Below the pieces are notes generated by a model that had not been told where the DNA came from, did no database searches, and saw only the letters and a program-made list of their open reading frames with translations. Positions 34,696 to 43,129 of a DNA stretch of 64,000 bases are shown piece after piece. The position numbers were made by a program, and so were the translations under genes. The stretch lies in assembly GCF_014269205.2 (NCBI RefSeq), contig NZ_JABWRY020000001.1, forward strand, positions 2,666,001 through 2,730,000, written 5' to 3'. Source of the DNA: Pseudomonas kermanshahensis (GTDB lineage Bacteria > Pseudomonadota > Gammaproteobacteria > Pseudomonadales > Pseudomonadaceae). Every line of letters starts with the position of its first letter. The first letter of the stretch is position 1.

Positions 34696-34724
34696 CGCTC
34701 TACAGGGCATCGGCGCGGGGAATT

Positions 34725-34824
34725 GGGGCTGCTGCGCAGCCCATCGCCGGCAAGCCAGCTCCTACAAGGAATCTCGCTCTCCTGTAGGAGCTGGCTTGCC
34801 GGCGATGGGCCGCGCAGCGGCCCC
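34725..34824. repeat. REP inverted pair
   Basis: GGGGCTGCTGCGCAGCCCATCGCC faces GGCGATGGGCCGCGCAGCGGCCCC (shown in part) with inner arms CCGGCAAGCCAGCTCC and GGAGCTGGCTTGCCGG: the typical Pseudomonas REP doublet, between the YbhN-like gene and a minus-strand gene. Confidence 0.9.
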
Positions 34825-34830
34825 GATCAA

Positions 34831-35292
34831 TTAGGACTTATCTTCCTCATCAACCACATCATCGGTCCACGGCTCACCGTCCAATGGCGCCGAACGCGCC
34901 AGTTCAGCCTCATCCAGCCCAAAACCACCGCCAATCTCGTTAGCATTGACTTGCCGCAACGACTGGTCTGCCGGCCCTTCGCCGTCACCCTCTTCAAACG
35001 GGTCGCGAGCACCGGTCTCGTCCAGCAAGGTATCCGGGCTCATGTCGTCATAGGTGACGTTGTCTTCGTGCAGGCTGTCGCTCAACGCTTCGCCGCCGGT
35101 CATGCCACTTTCGGCGACGCGCTGTGGTGGAAACTCATGCTCGTCTTCACGGGCAGGTCGTTCGTCGCCCACCCGCCCTTCGCGTTCGTCGTGACGGTCA
35201 CTGAAGTCCAGCTCATGGACACTGCCCATGCGGTCTTCGGTGTCGTCGATTTCGGTAGGTGTGTAAGGCTTGGGTTCATCGGGGCGAGACAT
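34831..35292 (-). CDS. Acidic hypothetical protein, 153 aa
   Basis: Very acidic and low-complexity-like: starts RPDEPKPYTPTEIDDTEDR and ends DDVVDEEDKS. No hydrophobic core segments long enough for membrane or enzyme folds; likely intrinsically disordered. Pseudomonas relatives have been labelled HPr-related or serine kinase/phosphatase-like, which the sequence does not support. ATG with a purine-rich leader (GAGTACGCAC). Real because of its consistent codon usage and conserved-looking SHE/DFSDRHDERE core. Confidence 0.7.
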   Translation of the reverse strand: MSRPDEPKPYTPTEIDDTEDRMGSVHELDFSDRHDEREGRVGDERPAREDEHEFPPQRVAESGMTGGEALSDSLHEDNVTYDDMSPDTLLDETGARDPFEEGDGEGPADQSLRQVNANEIGGGFGLDEAELARSAPLDGEPWTDDVVDEEDKS

Positions 35293-35356
35293 GTGCGTAC
35301 TCCGTCAGTGGGCTATACACGGTCGACTGCGCCCACCACGGGAAAATTCAGAGTTT

Positions 35357-36070
35357 TTACGCCGGGGGCTGGGCCGCTTGTTGCGCACGGTGCAGTTCGT
35401 TGGTCAGGTGCAGCCGCATCGCTGCCCGGGCGGCATCGGCGTCCTGGTGCGCGAGTGCAGCATAAATCTGCTCGCGCTCACGCACCTGTTGTGCGCGTTG
35501 CTGTTGGGTAACGTTGCTCTGCGCGCCACGCATCAGGGTATCGGCCAGGTGGCGCATGGCATCGATAAAGAAGCTGTTGCCGGTGCACAGGGCAATTTGC
35601 AGGTGAAACTCGAATACGATGCGCGTGCTGTCCTGGTGCAACGGCCCCACAGCATTGGCTTCGCCCAGGGCGTCGGCAATGGCCTGCAACTGGCTTGACG
35701 TAGCACGCTGCGCAGCAAGCGCAGCGCACTCCACCTCCAGGCTCAAGCGCAATTCGATGAGCGCCACCGCATCGAGGGCGCTGCCCTTCTCGTGCTGGCT
35801 GTCCTGAAAGTCGCCTGGCCGGGTGGTGTCGACCACGAACGTGCCGATGCCTCGGCGGGTCTCGACCAGGCCCTCTGCCTGCAGCCGCGACATCGCTTCG
35901 CGAACCACGGTACGGCTGACCTTGCGCGCCTCGGTAAAGGCTTGTTCGGTCGGCAACTTGGTGCCCGCCGGTAGCTCGCCGGCCAGTATGCTACGTGACA
36001 GTTCAAGCACCAGTTGCTGGGCCAGGCTGACACGTCGTTCAGGGTTGACACGCTCCATCAGAGGATCCAT
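35357..36070 (-). CDS. FadR-subfamily GntR regulator (FCD domain)
   Basis: 237 aa. Winged helix-turn-helix (about 10-78: KLPTEQAFTEARKVSRTVVR, GLVETRRGIGTFVVD) and FCD ligand domain (about 95-228) with the metal-binding pattern FEFHLQIALCTGNSFF and a late histidine in LHLTNELHR. It is paralogous to the neighbouring plus-strand regulator. Divergent from it by 82 bases, so it may control itself and its neighbour. Likely responds to a sugar acid of this locus; that is inference. Confidence 0.9.
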   Translation of the reverse strand: MDPLMERVNPERRVSLAQQLVLELSRSILAGELPAGTKLPTEQAFTEARKVSRTVVREAMSRLQAEGLVETRRGIGTFVVDTTRPGDFQDSQHEKGSALDAVALIELRLSLEVECAALAAQRATSSQLQAIADALGEANAVGPLHQDSTRIVFEFHLQIALCTGNSFFIDAMRHLADTLMRGAQSNVTQQQRAQQVREREQIYAALAHQDADAARAAMRLHLTNELHRAQQAAQPPA

Positions 36071-36152
36071 TCAAAAACCAGACGATGAACGATTGTAACC
36101 GCAGTTTTACGTCAAAACGCACTATAATGCCCGCTGATCTCACAAGAGCACG
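36071..36152. promoter_or_regulatory. Shared divergent promoter region of the two GntR genes
   Basis: 82 bases between divergent regulator starts, with a TATAAT-like CACTATAATGC near the plus-strand gene (about 36120-36130) as a -10 candidate and an ACGATGAACGATTGTAACCG direct-repeat-like ACGAT pair at about 36082-36100. Confidence 0.45.
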
Positions 36153-36899
36153 ATGATGTCTGACCTCACGGCTATTGCCCGAATCAAACCTCGCCGCCTG
36201 GCCGAATCGTTGGTCGAACGCTTTGCCCAACGCATGCGTGACGGCACCCTCAAACGCGGCGACAAACTGCCCACCGAAACGCAGATCATGGCCGCCGAAA
36301 GCGTCAGTCGCTCGGTAGTGCGTGATGCGTTGTCGCGCATGCAGGCGGCAGGCCTGGTCGAGACCCAGCATGGCGTCGGCACCTTCGTCCTCGACATGCC
36401 GGCACCCGAAGGCTTCAACGTCGGGCCCGCTACCATTGTGCTGTTGTCCGACGTCCTCGACCTGCTGGAGTTCCGCCTAAGCCTGGAAGTCCAGGCTGCA
36501 GGCATGGCCGCCGAACGGGCCACGCCACAGGCCATCGACGAGCTGGAGCAAGCGTTGCAGGCGTTGCTGCAAGGCCCGGAAAAGTCCGGCAGTACCACCA
36601 ACGCCGACTTCCAGTTCCACCTGAAGATCGCCAAAGCGGCCGGCAACCCGTACCTCATCGACATCATGAAACACCTGGGCACCAAGCTGATCCCGCGCAC
36701 CCGGATGAACTCCGCCTATACCGGGCAGAGCAACCGCAGCACCTACCTGGCGGGGATCAACGCCGAACACCAGCAAATCTTCGACGCCATCGTCAGCAAG
36801 CAGGTCGATGCGGCGCGTGCGGCCATGTTCCTGCATTTGAGCAATAGCCGCATGCGCCTGCGCGAGGCGCAGAAACACCAGGCTGTCTACAGCGAGTGA
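36153..36899 (+). CDS. FadR-subfamily GntR regulator (FCD domain), paralogue
   Basis: 248 aa. wHTH at about 15-82 (KLPTETQIMAAESVSRSVVR, AGLVETQHGVGTFVLD) and FCD domain (about 98-240) with FQFHLKIAKAAGNPYL and FLHLSNSRMR. Similar to the minus-strand neighbour across the DNA-binding half. Its 3' end overlaps the 3' end of the polygalacturonase gene by 13 bases, tail to tail. A galacturonate-type aldonate regulator (GguR/ExuR-like) is plausible given the catabolic genes around it. Confidence 0.9.
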   Translation: MMSDLTAIARIKPRRLAESLVERFAQRMRDGTLKRGDKLPTETQIMAAESVSRSVVRDALSRMQAAGLVETQHGVGTFVLDMPAPEGFNVGPATIVLLSDVLDLLEFRLSLEVQAAGMAAERATPQAIDELEQALQALLQGPEKSGSTTNADFQFHLKIAKAAGNPYLIDIMKHLGTKLIPRTRMNSAYTGQSNRSTYLAGINAEHQQIFDAIVSKQVDAARAAMFLHLSNSRMRLREAQKHQAVYSE

Positions 36900-38698
36900 G
36901 CCGCTTCAGGCGCCGGTTGCACATCCTCGAAGACCAACCCGTCGCTGGCACTGACCTGCCACGGGTTGGCACTGCCGGTTTCGCTGAAGTGGACCGTGTC
37001 GAACCGTGAGCCCTTCAAGCCATCGATCTTGGCCTTGGCCGGCCCGCTGAAACGCACACGCTCGAAGGACAGGCCTTGGTGGTAAGCGCCGTGCAGGCTG
37101 TCGCCCTTGACCTCGATCGCCGCCAGTTGGGCATTCTCGACCGTTACATTGCTAACCCGCACATCGCGGAACTGGCCGGCGATGGTCGACTTCTTGTAGT
37201 CCAGCTTGGCGTTCGGGTCGTTGTAGTCGAGGGTGAAGATGAACGCCTGCTTGACCGTATTGCGCATCGCCGAATCACGGAACACCACATTACGCGCGCC
37301 ACCGCCCATGAAATTGGTGCTCTTCATGCGTAAGCCGGTATCGGTGCCGTCAGACACGTTATCTTCGGCCAGGATGTTCTGGATCCACGCCCCCGTGTGG
37401 CTGCCAGCCACGACCATGCCGTGGCCCTTGCGGAAGTAGTTGTTGAAGATCCACGCGTCTTCCTGGGGCCTTTGCTTGACCGCATCGGCGCCGGTGCCGG
37501 CTGCGAAGTTGACGCAGTCATCGCCGGTGTCGAAGAAGTTGTTGAACACCAATGCGCCGCGGCTGTTGGCGAATTCGATGCCATCGCCGTTGTTGGCGTC
37601 GTAGGTCTTGTGCGTGGTGTTGGCCAGCACCACGTTCTCGGTCTCCAGGTTCATGATGCCGTGATAAGCCGGGTTGAGGACCGTGAAGCCGCCATAGAAC
37701 ACGTTCTTGACGTTGCGCAAGGTGACCAGCGACGAGCGCATTTGGCCATAGGCATCCTTGACGTTCATGCCTTCGGCCACGGCGCGAGCGACCTGGGCCT
37801 TGGCCAGCACGCCGTCCTGCAGGTAGCGGGTGTTGTCGCTGGGCAGGTAGAACGGCAGCGGTTGGCCACGTTCATCGACGATGTCGGCGTTGCGCTTCCA
37901 GCCATTACCATCAATGACCCCCTTGCCGACGATGCGTATGTTCTCGAATGCCTGGTGCGCACGCGGGTCACGCGGCAAGGCGTTGATCAGCGAGGCCGGG
38001 CGTACGGTGGTGGAGTACGGGTACTGGATATAGCCATCGCGGGGGTAGTCTTCGGCGCGCTCGGACCCGAGCAGGGTCGCGCCCTCGGCGATTTCCAGGG
38101 TCATGTTGCTTTTGAGGTACAGCGCGCCGCTTTTGTAGGTACCTGCTGGCAGCAGCACTTTGCAGCCGACGGTGCAGGCGTCGATGGCCTTCTGGATGGC
38201 GGCAGTATCGAGGGTCTGGCCGTCGCCCTTGGCGCCATAGTGGCGCACGTCGAACAGTGCCGGCACGGCGGTCGTACGTTGGACGATTACCGGGCTGTCG
38301 GCCGATTCCTTGCCGGCGTGGTCCACCGAACGCACGGTGAAGCGGTATTCAGTGTCGGGGGCCAGGCCAACTGCGGTGTAGCTGTGGATGGCGATACGGT
38401 GGTGGAAATTGCGCGTGTCCTGCTCGTAGAAGCGGTCGATATAGGGTTTGGCCGGGGACACGTGCCCGTTGTTGGCGTTGCTACCACCGAGCAGCTTGCC
38501 ATTGGCGTAGACGTGGTAATCGGCGATGTCGGCAGGGTCGGCGGGTTTCTCCCAGACCAGGATTATCTGCTGGTCGTCGTAGGCCAGCGTCGGGACCAGG
38601 ACTTTGCTCGGCGCTTCGAGTGCCCAAAGGGGTGAACTGAAGCCGAGTGCCAGGACAGTCAACAGTGATCGGGTGGTCGCGGTGTTTGCATGCGGCAT
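36887..38698 (-). CDS. GH28 polygalacturonase with N-terminal fibronectin type III domain
   Basis: 603 aa from ATG 38698 (AAGGAAG upstream; the longer frame runs through the REP). Signal peptide 1-26 (LLTVLALGFSSPLWA), fibronectin III-like domain about 30-135, then a right-handed beta-helix of GH28 from about 145. Active-site strips are visible: NGDGIEFANS (about 371-380), TGDDCVNFAAG (about 391-401, the two catalytic aspartates), KGHGMVVAGSHTG (about 424-436) and LRMKST (about 455-460). The layout is that of periplasmic exo-polygalacturonases, cleaving oligogalacturonides entering through the KdgM porin. Confidence 0.93.
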   Translation of the reverse strand: MPHANTATTRSLLTVLALGFSSPLWALEAPSKVLVPTLAYDDQQIILVWEKPADPADIADYHVYANGKLLGGSNANNGHVSPAKPYIDRFYEQDTRNFHHRIAIHSYTAVGLAPDTEYRFTVRSVDHAGKESADSPVIVQRTTAVPALFDVRHYGAKGDGQTLDTAAIQKAIDACTVGCKVLLPAGTYKSGALYLKSNMTLEIAEGATLLGSERAEDYPRDGYIQYPYSTTVRPASLINALPRDPRAHQAFENIRIVGKGVIDGNGWKRNADIVDERGQPLPFYLPSDNTRYLQDGVLAKAQVARAVAEGMNVKDAYGQMRSSLVTLRNVKNVFYGGFTVLNPAYHGIMNLETENVVLANTTHKTYDANNGDGIEFANSRGALVFNNFFDTGDDCVNFAAGTGADAVKQRPQEDAWIFNNYFRKGHGMVVAGSHTGAWIQNILAEDNVSDGTDTGLRMKSTNFMGGGARNVVFRDSAMRNTVKQAFIFTLDYNDPNAKLDYKKSTIAGQFRDVRVSNVTVENAQLAAIEVKGDSLHGAYHQGLSFERVRFSGPAKAKIDGLKGSRFDTVHFSETGSANPWQVSASDGLVFEDVQPAPEAAHSL

Positions 38699-38741
38699 GG
38701 GGTTATCTTCCTTGTTTTTGCCTGTGACAGTTGTGCCTTGG

Positions 38742-38838
38742 GGGGCGCTTTGCGGCCCATCGCAGGCAAGCCAGCTCCTACCGGGCAGCGGTGGCCTGTG
38801 GGAGCTGGCTTGCCTGCGATGGGCTGCGCAGCAGCCCC
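38742..38838. repeat. REP inverted pair
   Basis: GGCCCATCGCAGGCAAGCC and GGCTTGCCTGCGATGGGC (each shown as one arm) with CAGCTCCTA/GGGAGCTGG inside, as at 34725. It lies between the polygalacturonase and the ABC ATPase genes, which may uncouple their expression. Confidence 0.88.
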
Positions 38839-38846
38839 GGGTCGCT

Positions 38847-39623
38847 TCAGACGAGCGCCATACGCGGCGATTCAGCACTGAAATCGCGGCTGGCCTGCAC
38901 CAGCATGCGGGTGTAGTCGTGGCTGGCCAGGTCCTGGCTCAAGGCTTGGCTGTCCAGGCGCTCGACAATCCGCCCCTGTTGCATCACCGCGACCTTGTCG
39001 CACAAATGGCTGACCACACCCAGGTCATGGGTCACCATCAGGTAGGTGAGTTTCTCGCGCTGACGCAGGTCCGCCAGCAGGTTGAGAATCTCTGCCTGCA
39101 CCGACACATCGAGGGCCGACGTCGGCTCGTCCAGCAGCAACACCCGGGGTTCGAGAATCAGCGCCCGGGCGATCGCCACGCGCTGGCGTTGCCCGCCTGA
39201 CAGCTGGTGCGGGTAGCGGTAACGGAAGCTGTCGTTCAAGCCGACCTTGACCAGGATGTCGTTGATGCGGTCATCGCGCTCGCCCAGGCCATGAATGGTC
39301 AACGGCTCGCGCAACGCGGTGTCGATGGTGTGCCGCGGGTGCAGCGAACCGTAAGGGTCTTGGAACACCATCTGGACCTTGCGAAAGTGTTCCTTGGGCA
39401 ACTTGTGCTGCAGCGGGACGCCGGCAATGCTCAGCGCCCCGTTCCAGTGCCGGTACTGCCCGGCCAGGCAGCGCAAGACCGTGGTCTTGCCCGAACCCGA
39501 CTCGCCCACTAGGCCGAACGACTCGCCGTCTTCGACCGTCAGGTCGACATCGTGCAGCACCTGGTTGCAGGCGGCGCCCACACCAAAACTCAGGTTCAGC
39601 GATTGTGCTTGGATCATGCTCAT
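38847..39623 (-). CDS. ABC transporter ATPase (DppF type)
   Basis: 258 aa, ATG 39623. Walker A GESGSGKTTVLR (about 40-51), signature LSGGQRQRVAIARAL (about 142-156), Walker B VLLLDEPTSALDVS (about 162-175) and switch histidine in MVTHDLG. It lacks most of the C-terminal oligopeptide/dipeptide extension normally on DppF proteins (about 320 aa). Pairs with the ATPase encoded just upstream. Substrate is inferred to be a galacturonate oligomer from the locus. Confidence 0.9.
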   Translation of the reverse strand: MSMIQAQSLNLSFGVGAACNQVLHDVDLTVEDGESFGLVGESGSGKTTVLRCLAGQYRHWNGALSIAGVPLQHKLPKEHFRKVQMVFQDPYGSLHPRHTIDTALREPLTIHGLGERDDRINDILVKVGLNDSFRYRYPHQLSGGQRQRVAIARALILEPRVLLLDEPTSALDVSVQAEILNLLADLRQREKLTYLMVTHDLGVVSHLCDKVAVMQQGRIVERLDSQALSQDLASHDYTRMLVQASRDFSAESPRMALV

Positions 39624-39633
39624 GTAAGTTCCC

Positions 39634-40473
39634 TCAGCAGGTGAGCCACAGCGGGTCGCGTTGCAGGACCGGCAGGCGTGGGCGGCGGTTGTCCATGCTC
39701 GGCAGGGCCGCCAGCAGGCCACGGGTATAGGGGTGTTCGGCATATTGCAGGTCGCAGGCGGCCAGCGACTCGACCACCCGCCCGGCATACATCACCAGCA
39801 CCCTGTCGCAGTAGTTGCGGACCAGGTTGAGGTCGTGGCTGACGAAAATCAGCCCCATCTGCTGTTCCACCACCAGTTCTTCGAGCACATTGAGCACCTG
39901 CTGGCGTACCGACACATCCAGCGCCGAGGTCGGCTCATCCGCGATGATCACCTCCGGGTTGGTGATGACCATCATGGCGATCATGATGCGCTGGCCCATG
40001 CCGCCGCTGACTTCATGCGGGTACAGGTTGTAGACCCGCTTGGGGTCACGGATATGGACCTTTTCCAGCATCAGCAAGACCCGCTCACGGGCCTCGCTGC
40101 GGCTGGCCTTGTGGTGCGCCAGGTAGGCTTCGGCAATCTGATCGCCCACCTTGACCACCGGGTTGAGCGAATACTTGGGGTCTTGCATGATCATCGAAAT
40201 GCGCTGGCCGCGAATCTTCTGCATGGCCTTTTCGCTGGCACTGAGCAAGTCGACATCGCCGAACTGCAGGGCCTTGGCAGTGATCTGCGTGCTATTGGGG
40301 TGCAGCTTGAGCAGGCTGCGCCCGACGGTGGACTTGCCCGAACCGGACTCGCCGACAATGGCGAGCTTCTCGCGGCCCAAGGTGAACGACACATCGCGTA
40401 CCGCGTGCATTTCTTTCTTGCCATTGACGAAGCGCACATTGAGCGAATCGACAGTGAGTTTGAGCGTCGACAT
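39634..40473 (-). CDS. ABC transporter ATPase (DppD type)
   Basis: 279 aa. Walker A GESGSGKSTVGR (about 41-52), signature VSGGMGQRIMIAMM (about 159-172; MG in place of QQ is common in DppD), Walker B VIIADEPTSALDVS (about 178-191), H-loop FVSHDLN. Ten bases separate it from the DppF-like gene. Shorter than typical DppD by about 40 residues at the C-terminus. Confidence 0.9.
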   Translation of the reverse strand: MSTLKLTVDSLNVRFVNGKKEMHAVRDVSFTLGREKLAIVGESGSGKSTVGRSLLKLHPNSTQITAKALQFGDVDLLSASEKAMQKIRGQRISMIMQDPKYSLNPVVKVGDQIAEAYLAHHKASRSEARERVLLMLEKVHIRDPKRVYNLYPHEVSGGMGQRIMIAMMVITNPEVIIADEPTSALDVSVRQQVLNVLEELVVEQQMGLIFVSHDLNLVRNYCDRVLVMYAGRVVESLAACDLQYAEHPYTRGLLAALPSMDNRRPRLPVLQRDPLWLTC

Positions 40474-40484
40474 AAAGCCTCCAG

Positions 40485-41408
40485 TTACTCGCTACGCGGG
40501 TCGAGAATGTCCCGCAGGCCATCGCCCAACAGGTTGAACGCCAGGCTCACCAGCATGATCGCAGCCCCCGGTACGGCCACCAGCCACCAGCATTCGAGCA
40601 TGTAGCGTCGGCCGGTGGAGATCATCGCGCCCCACTCCGGCAACGGCGCCTGCGCGCCCAGGCCAAGAAAGCCCAATGCAGCCGCGGTGAGGATGATGCC
40701 GGCCATGTTCATGGTCAGGCGGATGATCACCGACGACAGGCACATCGGCACGATGTGGCGCAGGATGATCCGCGTCGACGACGCGCCCTGCAGCTCGACC
40801 GCAACGACAAAGTCAGCCTTGCGCAGCGACAGCGTTTCGGCCCGCGCCAGGCGAGCGATCGGCGGCCATGAGGTCAGCGCGATGGCGACCACGGCATGCT
40901 CCAGGCCAGGGCCGAGCGCAGCAATGAACGCCAGCGCCAGCACCAGGCTTGGGAACGAGATGAAAATATCGGTGATGCGCATGAACACGGTGTCGACGAC
41001 GCCACCGAAATACCCCGACACCGTGCCGATGAACAACCCGATCGGGCCGACGATCACGGTCACCAGGGTAATGATGTACAGGGTGATGCGTGAGCCGTAC
41101 ACCAGCCGGCTAAAGATGTCGCGGCCGTACTCGTCGGTGCCGAACCAGTGCGCGGCACCGGGTGCCTGCAGGGCGTTGGCGAGGTTCTGCACGACCGGGT
41201 CATGGGTGGCGATCCACGGCGCGAAGGCGGCGACCACCACCAGCAGCAAGGCCACCAGCAGGCCAGCCAGGGTCATCGGGTTGCGCAGCAGGTGGCGCAG
41301 CACCCGCAGGCTGCTTTTGTACAGCGCATCGACACTGGACGCAGGTGCGTTGTCGGCCTGCGGCTTGTCGCTTGAAACGGTAGAAGACAGGTTGGCAATC
41401 ATCGGCAT
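40485..41408 (-). CDS. ABC transporter permease (DppC type)
   Basis: 307 aa, six membrane segments; the first (about 43-64) follows a 40-residue cytoplasmic N-terminus, as in DppC. EAA-loop at about 190-210 (TSWPPIARLARAETLSLRKA). LGTDEYGRD-type motif appears as WFGTDEYGRDIFSRLVYGSR (about 90-109). Works with the DppB-type permease encoded upstream, although a binding-protein gene lies between them. Confidence 0.92.
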   Translation of the reverse strand: MPMIANLSSTVSSDKPQADNAPASSVDALYKSSLRVLRHLLRNPMTLAGLLVALLLVVVAAFAPWIATHDPVVQNLANALQAPGAAHWFGTDEYGRDIFSRLVYGSRITLYIITLVTVIVGPIGLFIGTVSGYFGGVVDTVFMRITDIFISFPSLVLALAFIAALGPGLEHAVVAIALTSWPPIARLARAETLSLRKADFVVAVELQGASSTRIILRHIVPMCLSSVIIRLTMNMAGIILTAAALGFLGLGAQAPLPEWGAMISTGRRYMLECWWLVAVPGAAIMLVSLAFNLLGDGLRDILDPRSE

Positions 41409-41464
41409 GTTCTCGATGTGAAATCATGGCCACCTGGGGCGCCCGCAGACGCCCTCGGCAGTGT

Positions 41465-43075
41465 TCAGCGTTGCTTGTAGACGCCCAGGTAACGGGTCGC
41501 CTCGGCGTCATCGCCGGTGAAGCCCTTGACGTCCACTGCACTGACGGCGGTGTCGGTCATCTGCGAGATCATCATGATCGGGCCGACCTGTTGGTCGTAA
41601 CGCTGCTGTGCCTGGTGGTACAGGTTCAGGCGCTTGCCGGCGTCACGCTCGACCCCAGCCTGGTCGATCAGCGCATTCAGCTGTTGGTCGAAGAACGACG
41701 CGCGCCAGCCCTGGAAGTTGGGCAGCCCGGCGGCATCACTGTTGTCGGGGTTGTAGACGAAGGTGCGTAGGCTGAAGTACGGGTGCGGATAGCGCTCGGC
41801 CCCACGGGCCACGATCATTTCAAAGTTGCGCGCACGCATGGCGCCGTACACCTGGTTGCCGGTGCCGGTGACGATGCTGGCCTTGATGCCGCCTTCGGCC
41901 AGGGTCGATTGCATGCGCGCGGCAATGTCGATGAAGGGCGGTTCAGACAGCGTCCGCAGCGTGGTACTGAAGCCTTCCGGGTAGCCGGCTTCGCTCAGCA
42001 ACGCCTTGGCTTTGGCCACGTCGAGCCGGTAGCCAGGGTCTGGCAGGCGCGCGTCCAGGCCCAGTTGCATCGGTTGCTGGTTGAGCATGCCGTAATGCGG
42101 CATGACCTGTTCGTCGATGCCTTTGTAATCAATCAGGTAACGCACGGCTTCGCGTACTTTCGGGTTGGCGAACTCCGGCTGCTTCATGCTCATCGCCACG
42201 TAGTACATGGTGCCGCGCTGCAAGGGCTGCACCTGCAACTGGTCAGAGCGCTCGACGGCTTTGATATCCGGTGCGGCCATGCCGTAGGCGAGGTCCAGGT
42301 CGCCGCGTTCGAGCATCAGGCGCAGCGATTGCGACTCGGTCATGTGCCGCACCAGCACCCGCTTCATTTTCGCCGGGCCAGCCCAGTAGCCGTCGAAACG
42401 GTTCATCACCAACGCATCGTTGGCACTCCACTTGGCCAGCGTGAACGGGCCGCTCCCCGCTTCATGGGTGACCAGCCAGGCGGCGCCGAGGTCGCCGTTT
42501 TTTTCATGCTTCAGCACTTCTAGGCGGTCGACAATGACCGCACTGGGCGAGGTCGCCAGCGAGTCGATCAGCAGCAGCGGGTCAGTCGGTTGTGGCAAGT
42601 CGACCACCAGGGTCTGTGCATCGGTGGCGCGGATCAGCGCCTGGATGTTGTCGACGTTGTAGCCGTAGGCCTTCCAGGTGGTGGCCAGGCCGAAGTTGAG
42701 CTTCATCACCCGGTACAGCGACCAAGCCACATCCTCGGCGGTCAGCGGGTTGCCGGAATGGAATTTGACGTCGTTGCGCAAATGGAAGGTGATCTGCTTG
42801 CCGTCTTCGCTGATGTCCCAGCGTTCGGCCAGCTGTGGCAGGTGTTTTTCCGGGTTGCCCTGGTCGCGCTTGACCAAGGTGTCGTACAGGTTGGCGTTGA
42901 CCCCGGAGGCATCCAGGCCCGGCGCATTGGCCGGGTCGATGGAAAACAGGTTGACCATGCTCATGCCGACGATCAACTGGTCGGCAGGGGTCTTGGCCTG
43001 CACGGCGGCCATCGGCGCCAGGGCCAGGATTGCACCCAGCAGGCTCATGTGCAGCGGGGGAAGTGCAGTCTTCAT
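41465..43075 (-). CDS. ABC transporter substrate-binding protein, SBP family 5 (first copy)
   Basis: 536 aa, ATG 43075 with AAGGA 8-12 bases upstream (ATG 43114 is in frame but poorer). Signal peptide ends PMAAVQA. Family-5 hallmarks: LAERWDISEDGKQITFHLR (about 77-95) and VKFHSGNPLTAEDVAWSL (about 97-114). Closely paralogous to the binding protein at 44234-45844, with permease DppB-type gene between them. Family 5 usually binds peptides or nickel, sometimes sugars; the locus suggests acidic sugar oligomers. Confidence 0.9.
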   Translation of the reverse strand: MKTALPPLHMSLLGAILALAPMAAVQAKTPADQLIVGMSMVNLFSIDPANAPGLDASGVNANLYDTLVKRDQGNPEKHLPQLAERWDISEDGKQITFHLRNDVKFHSGNPLTAEDVAWSLYRVMKLNFGLATTWKAYGYNVDNIQALIRATDAQTLVVDLPQPTDPLLLIDSLATSPSAVIVDRLEVLKHEKNGDLGAAWLVTHEAGSGPFTLAKWSANDALVMNRFDGYWAGPAKMKRVLVRHMTESQSLRLMLERGDLDLAYGMAAPDIKAVERSDQLQVQPLQRGTMYYVAMSMKQPEFANPKVREAVRYLIDYKGIDEQVMPHYGMLNQQPMQLGLDARLPDPGYRLDVAKAKALLSEAGYPEGFSTTLRTLSEPPFIDIAARMQSTLAEGGIKASIVTGTGNQVYGAMRARNFEMIVARGAERYPHPYFSLRTFVYNPDNSDAAGLPNFQGWRASFFDQQLNALIDQAGVERDAGKRLNLYHQAQQRYDQQVGPIMMISQMTDTAVSAVDVKGFTGDDAEATRYLGVYKQR

Positions 43076-43129
43076 GTGGGCGTCCTTCTTTTTATAGTTA
43101 TGCAATGTGTTCACGCAGCCCCTGGGGGC

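Noticed and set aside
34725..38838. The two long inverted repeats considered as CRISPR or insertion-sequence ends
   Set aside because: They are imperfect REP doublets with characteristic GGAGCTGGCTTGCC arms, unspaced by unique spacers, and without transposase genes in between.
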